From positions 62,001-126,000 of the forward strand of contig NZ_BMVW01000003.1 of the NCBI RefSeq assembly GCF_014650915.1: a stretch of 64,000 nucleotides of DNA, in the 5' to 3' direction. The position numbers and the translations under genes are program-made. Shown in pieces: positions 24,901 through 33,210 of this stretch; the first letter of the stretch is position 1, and each line of letters opens with the position of its first letter. Under the pieces are notes generated by a model. The model saw nothing but the letters and a program-made list of their open reading frames with translations. It had not been told where the DNA came from and made no database searches. The stretch is from Streptomyces poonensis (lineage in GTDB: Bacteria > Actinomycetota > Actinomycetes > Streptomycetales > Streptomycetaceae).

Positions 24901-25764
24901 GGGCTCGACGGATCGTGGGCTCAGGGATCGCGGGCTCGGCAGCCGTGGACTCGACCACCGCGGACTCAACGGCCATGCCGGTCGGGCCCAGCGGCGTACT
25001 GCTTGAGGGCCGTGAGCGTGTCGTGCGTGTTCTCAGTCTCCCGGCGCGAGAAGGAGCCGTGCCGCCTCAATGCACTGGACGTGCCGACGCGGGGTACGTC
25101 GGCAGCGGTCCGGGGTGGTTTCGCGGCCATATCGCATCCCCTCCGCTCCGCCGTGATCCGATGCGTATTCGAACGAGGTCATGGCCAGAAAGGTGACATC
25201 GAATTCGAACCAGGTGATGGAAACAGTCGGCATAGCAGTCGACATAGCAGTCGACACGGAAAAGTAAGTAGCCGGGCACCCGGCAGAGGCATCCGGAAAC
25301 CGGGTGCCAGCCTCGTCGAGGAGGTGTCACCGGTCAAGCAGGGTTTCTCGCCACATCACCTGTACCGACGCTTGCGTGAATCAGCAGCAATCCTTCCGCA
25401 TTGAACAGCGGATGGTCGCGGACAGAATTATTCCGGTGTCGCCCGCTGCGGCGCACCACTGCGGGGAATCGGCCAGTTCAGCCGCCCGCTCGATACCCGT
25501 CGCCGACGGTGCCCGCCACGGCGAACTCCGCGTCGCGTCTCTGATCGGATGCGGCAGACCTCGGCGCTTTCCTTGCCGTAGCCGAAATGTGTGAGCATTC
25601 GCTCGGCCAGTTGCTGGACTTTCACAGCCTCGTTGCAGCTCCGCCTGCGACCAATTCGCTCTCCGTTCGCAGAGACGGACAGCTTCGATGCTGTCTTGGT
25701 TTCTCAGCGGTTGGAACGGTCGCGGTCATCGATGAGGTTCACCTTTCCCGGTCCTGACGACGAA
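24901..25764. other. Gene-poor stretch between thioesterase and terminator
   Basis: This stretch is less GC-rich than its surroundings and holds no gene I can support on either strand. A 12-bp unit CATAGCAGTCGA is tandemly duplicated at 25231-25254. A possible vegetative promoter (TTGAAC at 25401, CAGAAT at 25423, 16-bp spacer) points right but leads to no coding frame. The best short frame starts at GTG 25620 on the minus strand (KVQQLAERMLTHFGYGKESA); it loses coding character after about 30 residues and could be the remnant of a lost gene. Read the area as probable decay or insertion debris. Confidence 0.5.
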
Positions 25765-25821
25765 CCGGCGCCGGCCCGGCGTTCCGCATGGTGCCCGGAA
25801 CGCCGTAGTGGCCGGCGCCGG
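25765..25821. terminator. Strong bidirectional hairpin terminator
   Basis: Nested inverted repeats form one long stem: CCGGCGCCGGCC (25765-25776) pairs with 25810-25821, and CGGCGTTCCG (25777-25786) with CGGAACGCCG (25796-25805). There is a 9-nt loop and a 4-nt bulge on one side, giving 22 paired bases. It sits about 60 bases past the stop of the CocE-type hydrolase, the right place to end that transcript. No T-run follows, as is common in Streptomyces. Confidence 0.7.
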
Positions 25822-25879
25822 CCCGGAGTATCAGTGATGGCCGCCGGGCATCAGCGGCGGCCCCCGGAGATCACGGAGA

Positions 25880-27760
25880 TCAGAGGCGGCCCCCGGGAAC
25901 GACCGTGAACGTCCCGGGACCGGCCGGCAGGTTCACCGTGTACTGGCGCAGATACGTGTCCAGGAACGGCGAGCGGTCACCGGCGGTGGCGACGTCGTCG
26001 GCCGGGTCGTCCAGGGCCAGTTTCAGCTGCGCGCCCCTGACCTCGATCGTCTCGCCGGAGGGCGTGTCGCGCCACGAGCCGGTCTGGACGGAGCCGATCT
26101 CCACGGCCAGCACGTGCCCGGCCGCCAGGGTCCAGTCGGTCGCCTTGAGGTCGACGGCCAGGCGGCCCGAGTCCAGCAGGGAGACCTGCTCGTCGAACAT
26201 GACGGCGGTGCCGTCCGGGGCGACGTCGTACAGCTTGAGCATGACGTTGCCCTCGCCCCTCGCGGTGAGGGAGACCCGCGGGGTGCCGGTGACGCGCACG
26301 TCCCGCTTCAGCGGCTTGGACCACACGAAGAAGCTGGACGTGGTCTCACCGGCCTGCTGGCGCTCGGCCTGCTCCCCGGCCAGGCCCTTCGGGGCGACCC
26401 GGTCGGTCCTGGGCGCGTTCTCCATGTCCCACTCGCCGTACGGTGACGGCTTGTCGAGCGTCCGCGGTGCCGCGTCGCCGGACTCGGCCAGGGCCGCGCT
26501 CGCGGAGGCGCCGCCGTCGTCCACGTACGAGCCGCCGCCGAGCGGGAGGGTGACGGACCGTTCGACGACCGGCCACTTCTTCTGCGCACGCCAGGCGCCG
26601 GTGTTGTCCTCGACGACGTAGGCCGGGTAGCGGACCGCCGGCCTGACACCCTTGAGGTACTGATCGAAGAAGGAGAGCGTCTCCTCGTACCAGCCCTCAC
26701 GGCCCATGGCCAGGCGCCCGTCGCTGACGCGGTCGCCGCCGCGCACGTGGTCCCACTGGCCGAGCCAGCCGCGCTCGACACCCCGGTGGTTGTCGAGGTA
26801 CTCCTCCATCTCCTCGGGCTTGGTGTTGTTCTCGATGAAGCCCTGGGTGACGAACAGCGGGGTGTCACTGCCCTCGGCCAGCTTCGCGAGGTCGCGGGCC
26901 TTCCAGTGCGGGTCCCGCTGGTCGGCTATGCGGTACCCGGCCGAGTTCTCCGTGAGGCACTCCGGGTGGCTCTCCTCGTACCGGGCGTTGGCCTGGTAGC
27001 GCGGGTCGTCGTCCGCCAACGGGGCGGTGGTGGCTATGGAGTTGTACGCGCCGGCGGTGCCGGTGACGTTCGGGCGGGGCACGCCGTTCGAGTAGATGTA
27101 CTGGTACATGTCCCAGACGGGCTCCTGGGCGACGACCGCCTTGAGCGCGCGCTGGTCCAGGTTGTTGCCGATAAGGCCCGTGACGGCGTCGTACGACTTG
27201 CCGTACATGCCCACCTTGCCGGTGGACCAGGGCTGCTTCGCGGCCCAGTCGATCGCGGCCTTCACGTCGGCCTGCTCGCCGGGGCCCGCCCAGTCGAGGC
27301 AGCCGGTGGAGCCGCCGAAGCCGCGCAGGTCCACCATGACGAAGGCGTAGCCGTTGTCGAAGACGTCGGCGCCCTCGATGAAGTCCTGGAAGCGGGACGA
27401 GGGTCCGGTGTGCGTCCAGCCTTCGGGGCCGGTCTGCCCGGAGTGCCCGAAGTACGGGCCCACGGACAGGATGACGGGGACCCTTTTGCCCTTGCGCAGT
27501 CCCTCGGGCAGCAGGACGTCGGCGTGCAGTTCGGTGCCGGAGCCGTCCGAGGACGGGAAGTAGTGCTGGGTCCAGACCGAGCCCTCCGGGACGCGGTCGT
27601 TCTCCTCGTGGGTGACGGGGTCGGTGGCGGTGGCCACCGACCCCGGGCGCGCCTGTGCACGCTCCTGCGCCGTGGCGGCGGGGACGGTGAGCGTGCCGGT
27701 GAATGTGAGGGTGGCGACGAGTGCCGAGGCGGCCCAGGCGGCCGTGCGACGTCTTTTCAC
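25880..27760 (-). CDS. Secreted CocE/NonD family hydrolase (X-Pro dipeptidyl-peptidase type)
   Basis: A 626-residue secreted hydrolase. GTG 27760 is chosen because GGGAGGAGC lies directly upstream; it opens a signal peptide (KRRRTAAWAASALVATLTF, cleavage likely after ATAQ/ERA). The alpha/beta-hydrolase core shows VDLRGFGGSTG, the nucleophile elbow MYGKSYDAVTG and a likely catalytic His in LGQWDHVRGG. The position expected for the acid (family GWxD) reads GFIENN, so Glu may stand in for Asp. A C-terminal jelly-roll domain (FFVWSKPLKRDVRVTGTPRV) is typical of the X-Pro dipeptidyl-peptidase S15/CocE family. It probably acts on peptides or esters outside the cell. It has its own strong terminator. 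Confidence 0.88.
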   Translation of the reverse strand: MKRRRTAAWAASALVATLTFTGTLTVPAATAQERAQARPGSVATATDPVTHEENDRVPEGSVWTQHYFPSSDGSGTELHADVLLPEGLRKGKRVPVILSVGPYFGHSGQTGPEGWTHTGPSSRFQDFIEGADVFDNGYAFVMVDLRGFGGSTGCLDWAGPGEQADVKAAIDWAAKQPWSTGKVGMYGKSYDAVTGLIGNNLDQRALKAVVAQEPVWDMYQYIYSNGVPRPNVTGTAGAYNSIATTAPLADDDPRYQANARYEESHPECLTENSAGYRIADQRDPHWKARDLAKLAEGSDTPLFVTQGFIENNTKPEEMEEYLDNHRGVERGWLGQWDHVRGGDRVSDGRLAMGREGWYEETLSFFDQYLKGVRPAVRYPAYVVEDNTGAWRAQKKWPVVERSVTLPLGGGSYVDDGGASASAALAESGDAAPRTLDKPSPYGEWDMENAPRTDRVAPKGLAGEQAERQQAGETTSSFFVWSKPLKRDVRVTGTPRVSLTARGEGNVMLKLYDVAPDGTAVMFDEQVSLLDSGRLAVDLKATDWTLAAGHVLAVEIGSVQTGSWRDTPSGETIEVRGAQLKLALDDPADDVATAGDRSPFLDTYLRQYTVNLPAGPGTFTVVPGGRL

Positions 27761-27785
27761 GTGCTCCTCCCGGAATGATGAGTAC

Positions 27786-27860
27786 GGGGTGGTGCAGGTG
27801 GTTCCAGTAGTGCTGGTAGTGCCGTTGGTGCCGGTAGTGCCGGTAGTGCCGGTGGTGCAG
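27786..27860. repeat. Nine-bp tandem repeat block
   Basis: A degenerate 9-bp unit (consensus GTAGTGCCG, with GGTGGTGCA, GTGCTG and TTGGTGCCG variants) runs for about eight copies between the CocE-type gene start and the ABC remnant. It lies upstream of the ribosome site, so it is transcribed leader or spacer. The rest of the 27761-28021 gap shows no gene. Confidence 0.7.
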
Positions 27861-28021
27861 CGGCCCCGGCCCGCCTTCGGCGAGGCGACGACGGGCGGGC
27901 GCACGGACGGACGCGGCGCACGCGCGCACGCGGGACGTTGTGCCGCGGGCGCGGGTGCGGGCGCGAACTCGAGCGGACTCGGGCCGACGACGAGGGATCC
28001 TATGATCAACCTGAGAATTCG

Positions 28022-28750
28022 TCATCGGCGCGATGTGTAAAGCGTGTTACCGATGTGACCCGCCGACGGCCACCTCAGCGGTGATGGACGGCCGGCGGCC
28101 GCCCGTCCCACCTCGTGGACCCGGCCCGGGGTGTCGAAGATGCCGCTCGGGATCTCCGGGTCCATCAGCTCGGCGGGCGTGCCGTGGGCCGCGAGTGCCC
28201 CGTCGCGCAGGGCCAGGATGCGGTCGGGGTGACCGGCGGCGATGTCGATGTCGTGGACGACCAGGACCACGGTCTTGCCGAGATCGTCGGCGCCGGCCCG
28301 GAGCCGTTCCGTCATGCGTACGCCGTGCTTGATGCCGAGGTTGTTCAGTGGTTCGTCCAGCGGGACGTAGTCGGTGTCCTGGGCGAGCACCATGGCGACG
28401 TGGGCACGCTGGCGCCGGCCGCCGGAGAGCTGGTCGAGGTGGCGGCCCGACAGTCCGGCGAGGTCGAGGAAGTCCAGGGCGCGGTCGATGTGGACGACGC
28501 CCTCGGGGGTGAGGCGGCCGCGGCCGTGCGGGAACCGGCCGAGGGCGACGAGGTCGCGGACGGTGACGCGGACGGTGGAGTGGTTCTCCTGGCGGAGGGC
28601 GGCGAGCTTGCGGACGATCTCGGTCGAGGACGCCCGGTGCACGTCGGCGCCGTCCAGCGGCACCGTGCCCGAAGTGGGATCGGTCAGCCGCCCGAGCAGG
28701 GTGAGCAGGATGGACTTGCCCGCGCCGTCGGGGCCGATCAGCGAGGTCAC
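28022..28750 (-). pseudogene. Iron-siderophore ABC transporter ATPase, 5'-truncated and degenerate
   Basis: The frame begins directly at the Walker A strand (TSLIGPDGAGKS), so the first 25-30 residues of a FepC-like ATPase are missing and no upstream frame supplies them. The rest is recognisable: TVRVTVRDLVALGRFPHGRG, signature LSGGRRQRAHVAMVLAQDTD and the H-loop VVLVVHDIDIA. Changes at conserved sites stand out: GPNGAGKST has become GPDGAGKSI, the D-loop NNLD has become NNLG, and the C-terminus ends in unrelated sequence. Partner permease and binding-protein genes are absent. The DNA just upstream (28760-28810) is lower in GC, consistent with a junction. Probably inactive. Confidence 0.7.
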
Positions 28751-28885
28751 CCCGCCGCACGCGTTTTACCTGTTCTTGACATTGGGTCACTTGTCACCGC
28801 AAAGGGCGCCGTTTTGTGCCGTTTGCGCGGACCGGCAGCTCGTGCTCAGATCCGGTAGGTGACGGTGGTGACGGCAGGTGACCGG

Positions 28886-29692
28886 ATGACACTCGTGCTG
28901 TCGCTGGACGGCCTCGACGCGGCGACGCGCTGGCTGGACCTGGCCGGTGTCCTCGTCTGCGCTCTGCTGGGGGGTGTGGTCGCCCGGGCCGAAGGGCTGG
29001 ACCTCTTCGGCTACCTCGCGGTGGGCACCGTCTCGGGCCTGGGCGGAGGAATCGTCCGAGACACGTTGCTCCAGCACGGCACGCCTGTCGCGCTCACCGA
29101 TCCGGCCTATCTGCCCGTCGCTTTCGCGGGAGCGTTCCTGGCCTTCGTCTTCTCCATCGGCGAGGAGCTGTGGCACAGGATGTTCGTCGTGCTGGACGCC
29201 GCGGTGATCGGTTTCTGGTCGGTCGCCGGCGCCCAGAAGACCCTCGCGGCCGGGCTCGCGTGGCTGCCCGCCGTGCTGCTGGGCACCATCACGGCCGTGG
29301 GCGGCGGCGCCGTGCGCGACCTGCTGCTCCGGCGCGTCCCCGCGGTCTTCGGCGGCAACGGGCTGTACGCGACCGTGGCTCTGGCGGTGTCGGGCGCGTA
29401 CGTCCTCCTCCACCGGACGGGCCATCCCGGCGCGGCCGTCGTCTGCGGAGTGCTGCTGGCCGTGGTCTTCCGCGTGGTGGCGTACCGGCGGGGCTGGTAC
29501 CTGCCCGGCGGGCTGCCGCTGGAACCTCGCACCGCCGTGCACGCGGTACGCCGCTCGACACGGCGTGCCGGCGGCACCGTGCGGCGTACCGCCGGCACAG
29601 CCGGGCGTACGGTCGGCGCCGCGCGCAACCGCGTCCTGCGCAAGAGCCGGACGGTCCGGAAGAACAACCGAACGAAAGGGCCGACTTCATGA
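28886..29692 (+). CDS. TRIC-type (UPF0126) cation channel family protein
   Basis: A 268-residue membrane protein with six to seven hydrophobic segments in two similar halves, each carrying the family motif: GLGGGIVRDTLLQ and AVGGGAVRDLLLRR. Bacterial TRIC proteins form trimeric monovalent-cation channels. ATG 28886 is preferred (AGGTGA 5 bases before); GTG 28859 in frame is an alternative. The C-terminal 60 residues are unusually long and basic (repeated RRAGGTVRRTAGTAGRT), probably cytoplasmic. The stop overlaps the next ATG (ATGA), coupling it to an amidohydrolase. Confidence 0.88.
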   Translation: MTLVLSLDGLDAATRWLDLAGVLVCALLGGVVARAEGLDLFGYLAVGTVSGLGGGIVRDTLLQHGTPVALTDPAYLPVAFAGAFLAFVFSIGEELWHRMFVVLDAAVIGFWSVAGAQKTLAAGLAWLPAVLLGTITAVGGGAVRDLLLRRVPAVFGGNGLYATVALAVSGAYVLLHRTGHPGAAVVCGVLLAVVFRVVAYRRGWYLPGGLPLEPRTAVHAVRRSTRRAGGTVRRTAGTAGRTVGAARNRVLRKSRTVRKNNRTKGPTS

Positions 29693-30972
29693 CCTCGTCC
29701 TCGACCTCGTCCTCACCCCTCGGCACGGTGCTCGCCGGGCTGCCCGGGATCCGGGACGCCGCCGAGGCGTTCTACAAGGACCTGCACGCCCACCCCGAGC
29801 TCGGCCTCGACGAGCACCGCACCGCGGGCCGGGTGGCGGAGCGTCTGCGCCACTGGGGCTACCGGGTGACCGAGGGCATCGGGGGGACGGGGGTCGTCGG
29901 CGTCCTGGCGAACGGCGAAGGCCCCACCGTGCTGTTCCGCGCCGACATGGACGCCCTGCCCGTCCAGGAGGCCACGGGCCTCCCCTACGCCTCGACGGTG
30001 ACCACGACCGGGCCGGGGGGCCACGCACAGCCGGTGATGCACGCGTGCGGCCACGACATGCACATCACCTGCCTCCTCGGCTTCGCCGCGCTCATGGCCG
30101 AAGCGAAGGACGTCTGGCAGGGCACGGTCGTCGCTCTCTTCCAGCCCTCCGAGGAGCGGGGCGACGGCGCCGACGCCATGCTCGACGACGGTCTCGTGGA
30201 CCGCATCCCCCGGCCGGACGTCGCCTTCGCCCAGCACGTGCTGCCGCTCCCCGCCGGCTGCGTGGGCGTCCGGCCCGGTCCCTTCCTCTCCGCCGCCGAC
30301 AACCTGCGCATCACCCTCTTCGGACGGGGCGCCCACGGCTCCATGCCACAGGCGGGCATCGACCCGGTCGTGATGGCCGCGATGTGCGTCGTACGCCTGC
30401 AGACCATCGTCTCCCGGGAACTGGCCCCCACCACACCGGCCGCGCTGACCGTGGGCAGCATCGTCGCCGGTACCAGCCCCAACGTCATCCCCGAGTCGGC
30501 GGTGATCGAGCTCAACATCCGCACCTACGACGACACGACCCGCAGAACGGTCCTCGACGCGGTCCGGCGCTGCGTCGACGCCGAGGCCGCCGCCTCGGGC
30601 GCGCCGAAGGAGCCCCTGATCGAGCGGCTCGGCGAGTTCCCCCCGACCGTCAACGACGCGGGGGTGGCCGAGCGGCTGGACAGGGCCTTCCGCGCCCACT
30701 TCGGCGACGACGCGGGGACCATCGCACTGCAGACGGCGAGCGAGGACTTCAGCAAGATCCCGGACGCTTTCGGCATCCCGTTCGCCTACTGGGGCATCGG
30801 CTGCGTGGACCCCGGCACGTACCGGACCGCCGCCGGACGCGGCACCGTCCAGCAGGACATCCCGGTCAACCACTCCCCCGCCTTCGCCCCCGTCGTCCAG
30901 CCCACCCTCGACACCGGTGTCAGCGCGCTCACGGTCGCCGCCCTGGCCTGGCTCGGCGGGAAGAACACCTGA
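29689..30972 (+). CDS. M20D family amidohydrolase (hippurate hydrolase / N-acyl amino acid amidohydrolase)
   Basis: A 427-residue cytoplasmic metal-dependent amidase that removes acyl groups from amino acids. Metal-ligand motifs are visible: FRADMDALPVQEATG, HACGHDMHITCLLGFAALM (Cys and His ligands), QPSEERGDGADAML (catalytic Glu) and AFAQHVLPL. The dimerisation domain begins near ISAADNLRITLFGRGAHGSM. GAAAGGG precedes the ATG, which overlaps the TRIC gene stop. The substrate cannot be fixed from sequence. It converges on the GPP methyltransferase 44 bases away. Confidence 0.9.
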   Translation: MTSSSTSSSPLGTVLAGLPGIRDAAEAFYKDLHAHPELGLDEHRTAGRVAERLRHWGYRVTEGIGGTGVVGVLANGEGPTVLFRADMDALPVQEATGLPYASTVTTTGPGGHAQPVMHACGHDMHITCLLGFAALMAEAKDVWQGTVVALFQPSEERGDGADAMLDDGLVDRIPRPDVAFAQHVLPLPAGCVGVRPGPFLSAADNLRITLFGRGAHGSMPQAGIDPVVMAAMCVVRLQTIVSRELAPTTPAALTVGSIVAGTSPNVIPESAVIELNIRTYDDTTRRTVLDAVRRCVDAEAAASGAPKEPLIERLGEFPPTVNDAGVAERLDRAFRAHFGDDAGTIALQTASEDFSKIPDAFGIPFAYWGIGCVDPGTYRTAAGRGTVQQDIPVNHSPAFAPVVQPTLDTGVSALTVAALAWLGGKNT

Positions 30973-31016
30973 TCCGAGCGCCAGGACCTCGGCCCCGGCC
31001 CGCCGCCCGGACCCGT

Positions 31017-31889
31017 TCAGATGCGATCGGCCGCGATGAGCAGGTAGTGGAAACTGTTCTCCTTGTACGCGGTCAGGAACGCCTCCTCGATGCCGGTGGC
31101 GACCGAGGACCTGGCCCGCAGCTCCCAGTACGGGATGGTCGCGGCGGTCAGGTCGACGACGCGGATCGGGACGAGGTTGTTGGCCGCCAGGGCCCGGAAG
31201 TACTCACTGCGCGGATGGATGTTGCAGGTGTAGTGCTCGTCGATGCGGCTGACCGCCTTGGACCGCATGCCGGTGACGTCGTTGGAGCAGCCGGTGACGC
31301 ACACGTACCGGCCGCCGTACCCCAGAAGCCGGGAGAACTCGGTGTAGAGCTCGGACAGGTCCACGTACATGGTGCTCTCGTCGGTCCAGACCGCTCGCCG
31401 GGATCCGGTGGCGAACCCCGTGTCGAGCATGTTGCGGAGGTGGAACCGCACCTTGTCGGCCACACCGCGCCGGACGGCCTGCTCGTTCGCGAAGCCGGCC
31501 TGGTACTCGGAGATCGTCACGCCGTCGACCTCGCAGCCGAAGCGGGCGTGCGCCATGAAGCTGGTGCCGCCCCTTCCCGAGCCGGCGTCCAGCAGTTTGT
31601 CACCGGGGAGGATCCGGCCTAGGTGGTCCAGGAGCAGGTCCGCCTGGGCGGTCTCCAGGCGGTGCAGCTCCTCGATGACACGCCGGTCCCTCGTGTCCTG
31701 GGGACCCTCCAGGACCAGGGGATCGTAGTCGCCGACGCCGTAGTGGTGGTGGTAGAGGCCGTCCACCTCGCCGAGGCGGAGGTTGGCCGGGTCCTGCCGG
31801 TGGGTGTTCCAGTACTCCGCCACCGACCTCTGGTAATCGGTGCGCAGCACGCTGTCCGTGGCGGTCGTCCTGGCGGGGGAAGTGGGCAT
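31017..31889 (-). CDS. Geranyl diphosphate 2-C-methyltransferase
   Basis: A 290-residue SAM-dependent methyltransferase that adds the C2 methyl to geranyl diphosphate, the committed step to 2-methylisoborneol. Visible features are the family N-terminus (YQRSVAEYWNTHRQDPANLR), the conserved YHHHYGVGDYD segment, the SAM-binding motif LLDAGSGRGGTSFMAH and the later ESTMYVDL. GGAGT lies 6 bases before the ATG. It is the last gene of the encapsulin / 2-MIB synthase operon, 68 bases after the synthase, a known arrangement. Confidence in function is high because the substrate-making and substrate-using enzymes are adjacent. Confidence 0.94.
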   Translation of the reverse strand: MPTSPARTTATDSVLRTDYQRSVAEYWNTHRQDPANLRLGEVDGLYHHHYGVGDYDPLVLEGPQDTRDRRVIEELHRLETAQADLLLDHLGRILPGDKLLDAGSGRGGTSFMAHARFGCEVDGVTISEYQAGFANEQAVRRGVADKVRFHLRNMLDTGFATGSRRAVWTDESTMYVDLSELYTEFSRLLGYGGRYVCVTGCSNDVTGMRSKAVSRIDEHYTCNIHPRSEYFRALAANNLVPIRVVDLTAATIPYWELRARSSVATGIEEAFLTAYKENSFHYLLIAADRI

Positions 31890-31957
31890 GGCGGACTCCT
31901 TGTCTCCGAGCGTGGGGCGAGAATCCAGAGGCGGGGGCGGGGAACCAGGTGCGGACG

Positions 31958-33205
31958 TCAGGCGGCGGTGGCCGTGTAGCGGGCCGTTCCGGCGTGCCAC
32001 TCGCGGCTGCCGCCGAGCCAGGCCCACACTCCGGCGAGGAAGCGACGCAGCTCCGGGCTGCCCGTGCGGGCCAGGGCGGCCGCCTCGGTCTCGTAGGTGT
32101 GCATCAGTTCGTCGTGGAGTTCCACGGTGCGGTCGACCGCTTCCCGCAGTGAGCACCGCTCCTCGGCGGCGATCAGCCGGGGCAGGCTGAAGTCCGTCGG
32201 GTCCTCCTTGGCCATGGAGTACAGGTCGTTCACGATGACGCTCGCCGATCCGGCCATGGTGAACGCCCGGCGCACCCGGGGATCGGCGAACTCGGCCTGC
32301 GGCAGCTGGTAGCCGGCCACCGCGTCGACCAGCACCATGCACGGCACGAAGCTGTTCTCGTGCCGGTGCGTCAGGAACTCCCAGACCGGCGGGGTGTGTC
32401 CGGCCGTGGCCCAGACGGCCTCCTGGTTGTAGGCGACGAACATGATGGCCAGCTCGTGGCGGAGCCGCTGCACCTGTGTGGTCGTGACATATGTGGCGAG
32501 GCCCCCGAGGGCGGACCTGAGGGCGACCATGACCGGGTCGTCCCGCACCACGCGTTCGAGCTCGGGTGCGTAGCGCAGCGGCAGATGGGCCTGGTCGACG
32601 ACCGAGTGGGCGATCGCCAGGCGCCGGCCGAGCAGTTCCGGGTGCGGTTCCTCCGCCTCGCCGTCGAGGTAGTGGTCGTCGACGGCCCATTCGGACAGCG
32701 CGCACTTGGCCGCCGCCAGCAGCCGGTCGGGGTCGTCGGTCTCCGGATGGGCCAGCATGATGAGGCGCCCGAAGTCCGCCGAGCGGACCGTGTCGAGCCG
32801 GCCGGGGTAGATGCCGGTCTCCTCGGCCCAGGCGACCAGCCGGTCGTTGACCGCCTCGCCGAGGGCGGGGTCGTCACGGACGGCGGGCGGACAGTACAGC
32901 ACCGGGCTTGCGCCCTGCTCTCCCTGGCCCCGTGACGGCTGCGCCGGCGGCCGCCGGGCCCACAGGCGGGCCGCGGAGGTGCCGAGTCCCGTGGGGCCGG
33001 TGACGGCGAACGGCCGCGCGGCCGGCGTCGGCCCGGCCGGTGCCGGCCCGGCCGGCACCGCCCCGGTCGCCGGGACCCCGGTGGACGGCACGGGGGTGAG
33101 GACGTCCCGGCGGCCGGGGCGCCTCGGGTCGAGCAGGAGGGCGGCCACCGACTCCGCCAGCCCGTGACGTGCCACGGGCGCCAGGCAGCGGGAGATCAGC
33201 GACAT
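31958..33205 (-). CDS. 2-methylisoborneol synthase with N-terminal encapsulin-targeting region
   Basis: A 415-residue class I terpene cyclase that turns 2-methyl-GPP into the earthy odorant 2-methylisoborneol. The metal-binding aspartate motif is DDHYLDGE (residues 176-183) and the NSE/DTE motif is NDLYSMAKE (326-334). The first 100 residues are Pro/Ala/Gly-rich and disordered-looking, with a conserved patch GPTGLGTSAARLWARR (70-85); in family 2B encapsulin systems such N-terminal regions load the enzyme into the shell. The ATG is 5 bases after the encapsulin stop, consistent with coupled synthesis of shell and cargo. Both motifs are intact, so it should be active. Confidence 0.94.
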   Translation of the reverse strand: MSLISRCLAPVARHGLAESVAALLLDPRRPGRRDVLTPVPSTGVPATGAVPAGPAPAGPTPAARPFAVTGPTGLGTSAARLWARRPPAQPSRGQGEQGASPVLYCPPAVRDDPALGEAVNDRLVAWAEETGIYPGRLDTVRSADFGRLIMLAHPETDDPDRLLAAAKCALSEWAVDDHYLDGEAEEPHPELLGRRLAIAHSVVDQAHLPLRYAPELERVVRDDPVMVALRSALGGLATYVTTTQVQRLRHELAIMFVAYNQEAVWATAGHTPPVWEFLTHRHENSFVPCMVLVDAVAGYQLPQAEFADPRVRRAFTMAGSASVIVNDLYSMAKEDPTDFSLPRLIAAEERCSLREAVDRTVELHDELMHTYETEAAALARTGSPELRRFLAGVWAWLGGSREWHAGTARYTATAA

Positions 33206-33210
33206 CCCCG

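Noticed and set aside
25033..25257. Possible small peptide precursor on the minus strand (74 residues)
   Set aside because: No ribosome site, its repeated start comes from the duplicated 12-bp unit, and no maturation gene is adjacent.
27786..27860. CRISPR-like or minisatellite array
   Set aside because: The 9-bp unit is contiguous and degenerate with no spacers; it is a simple tandem repeat.
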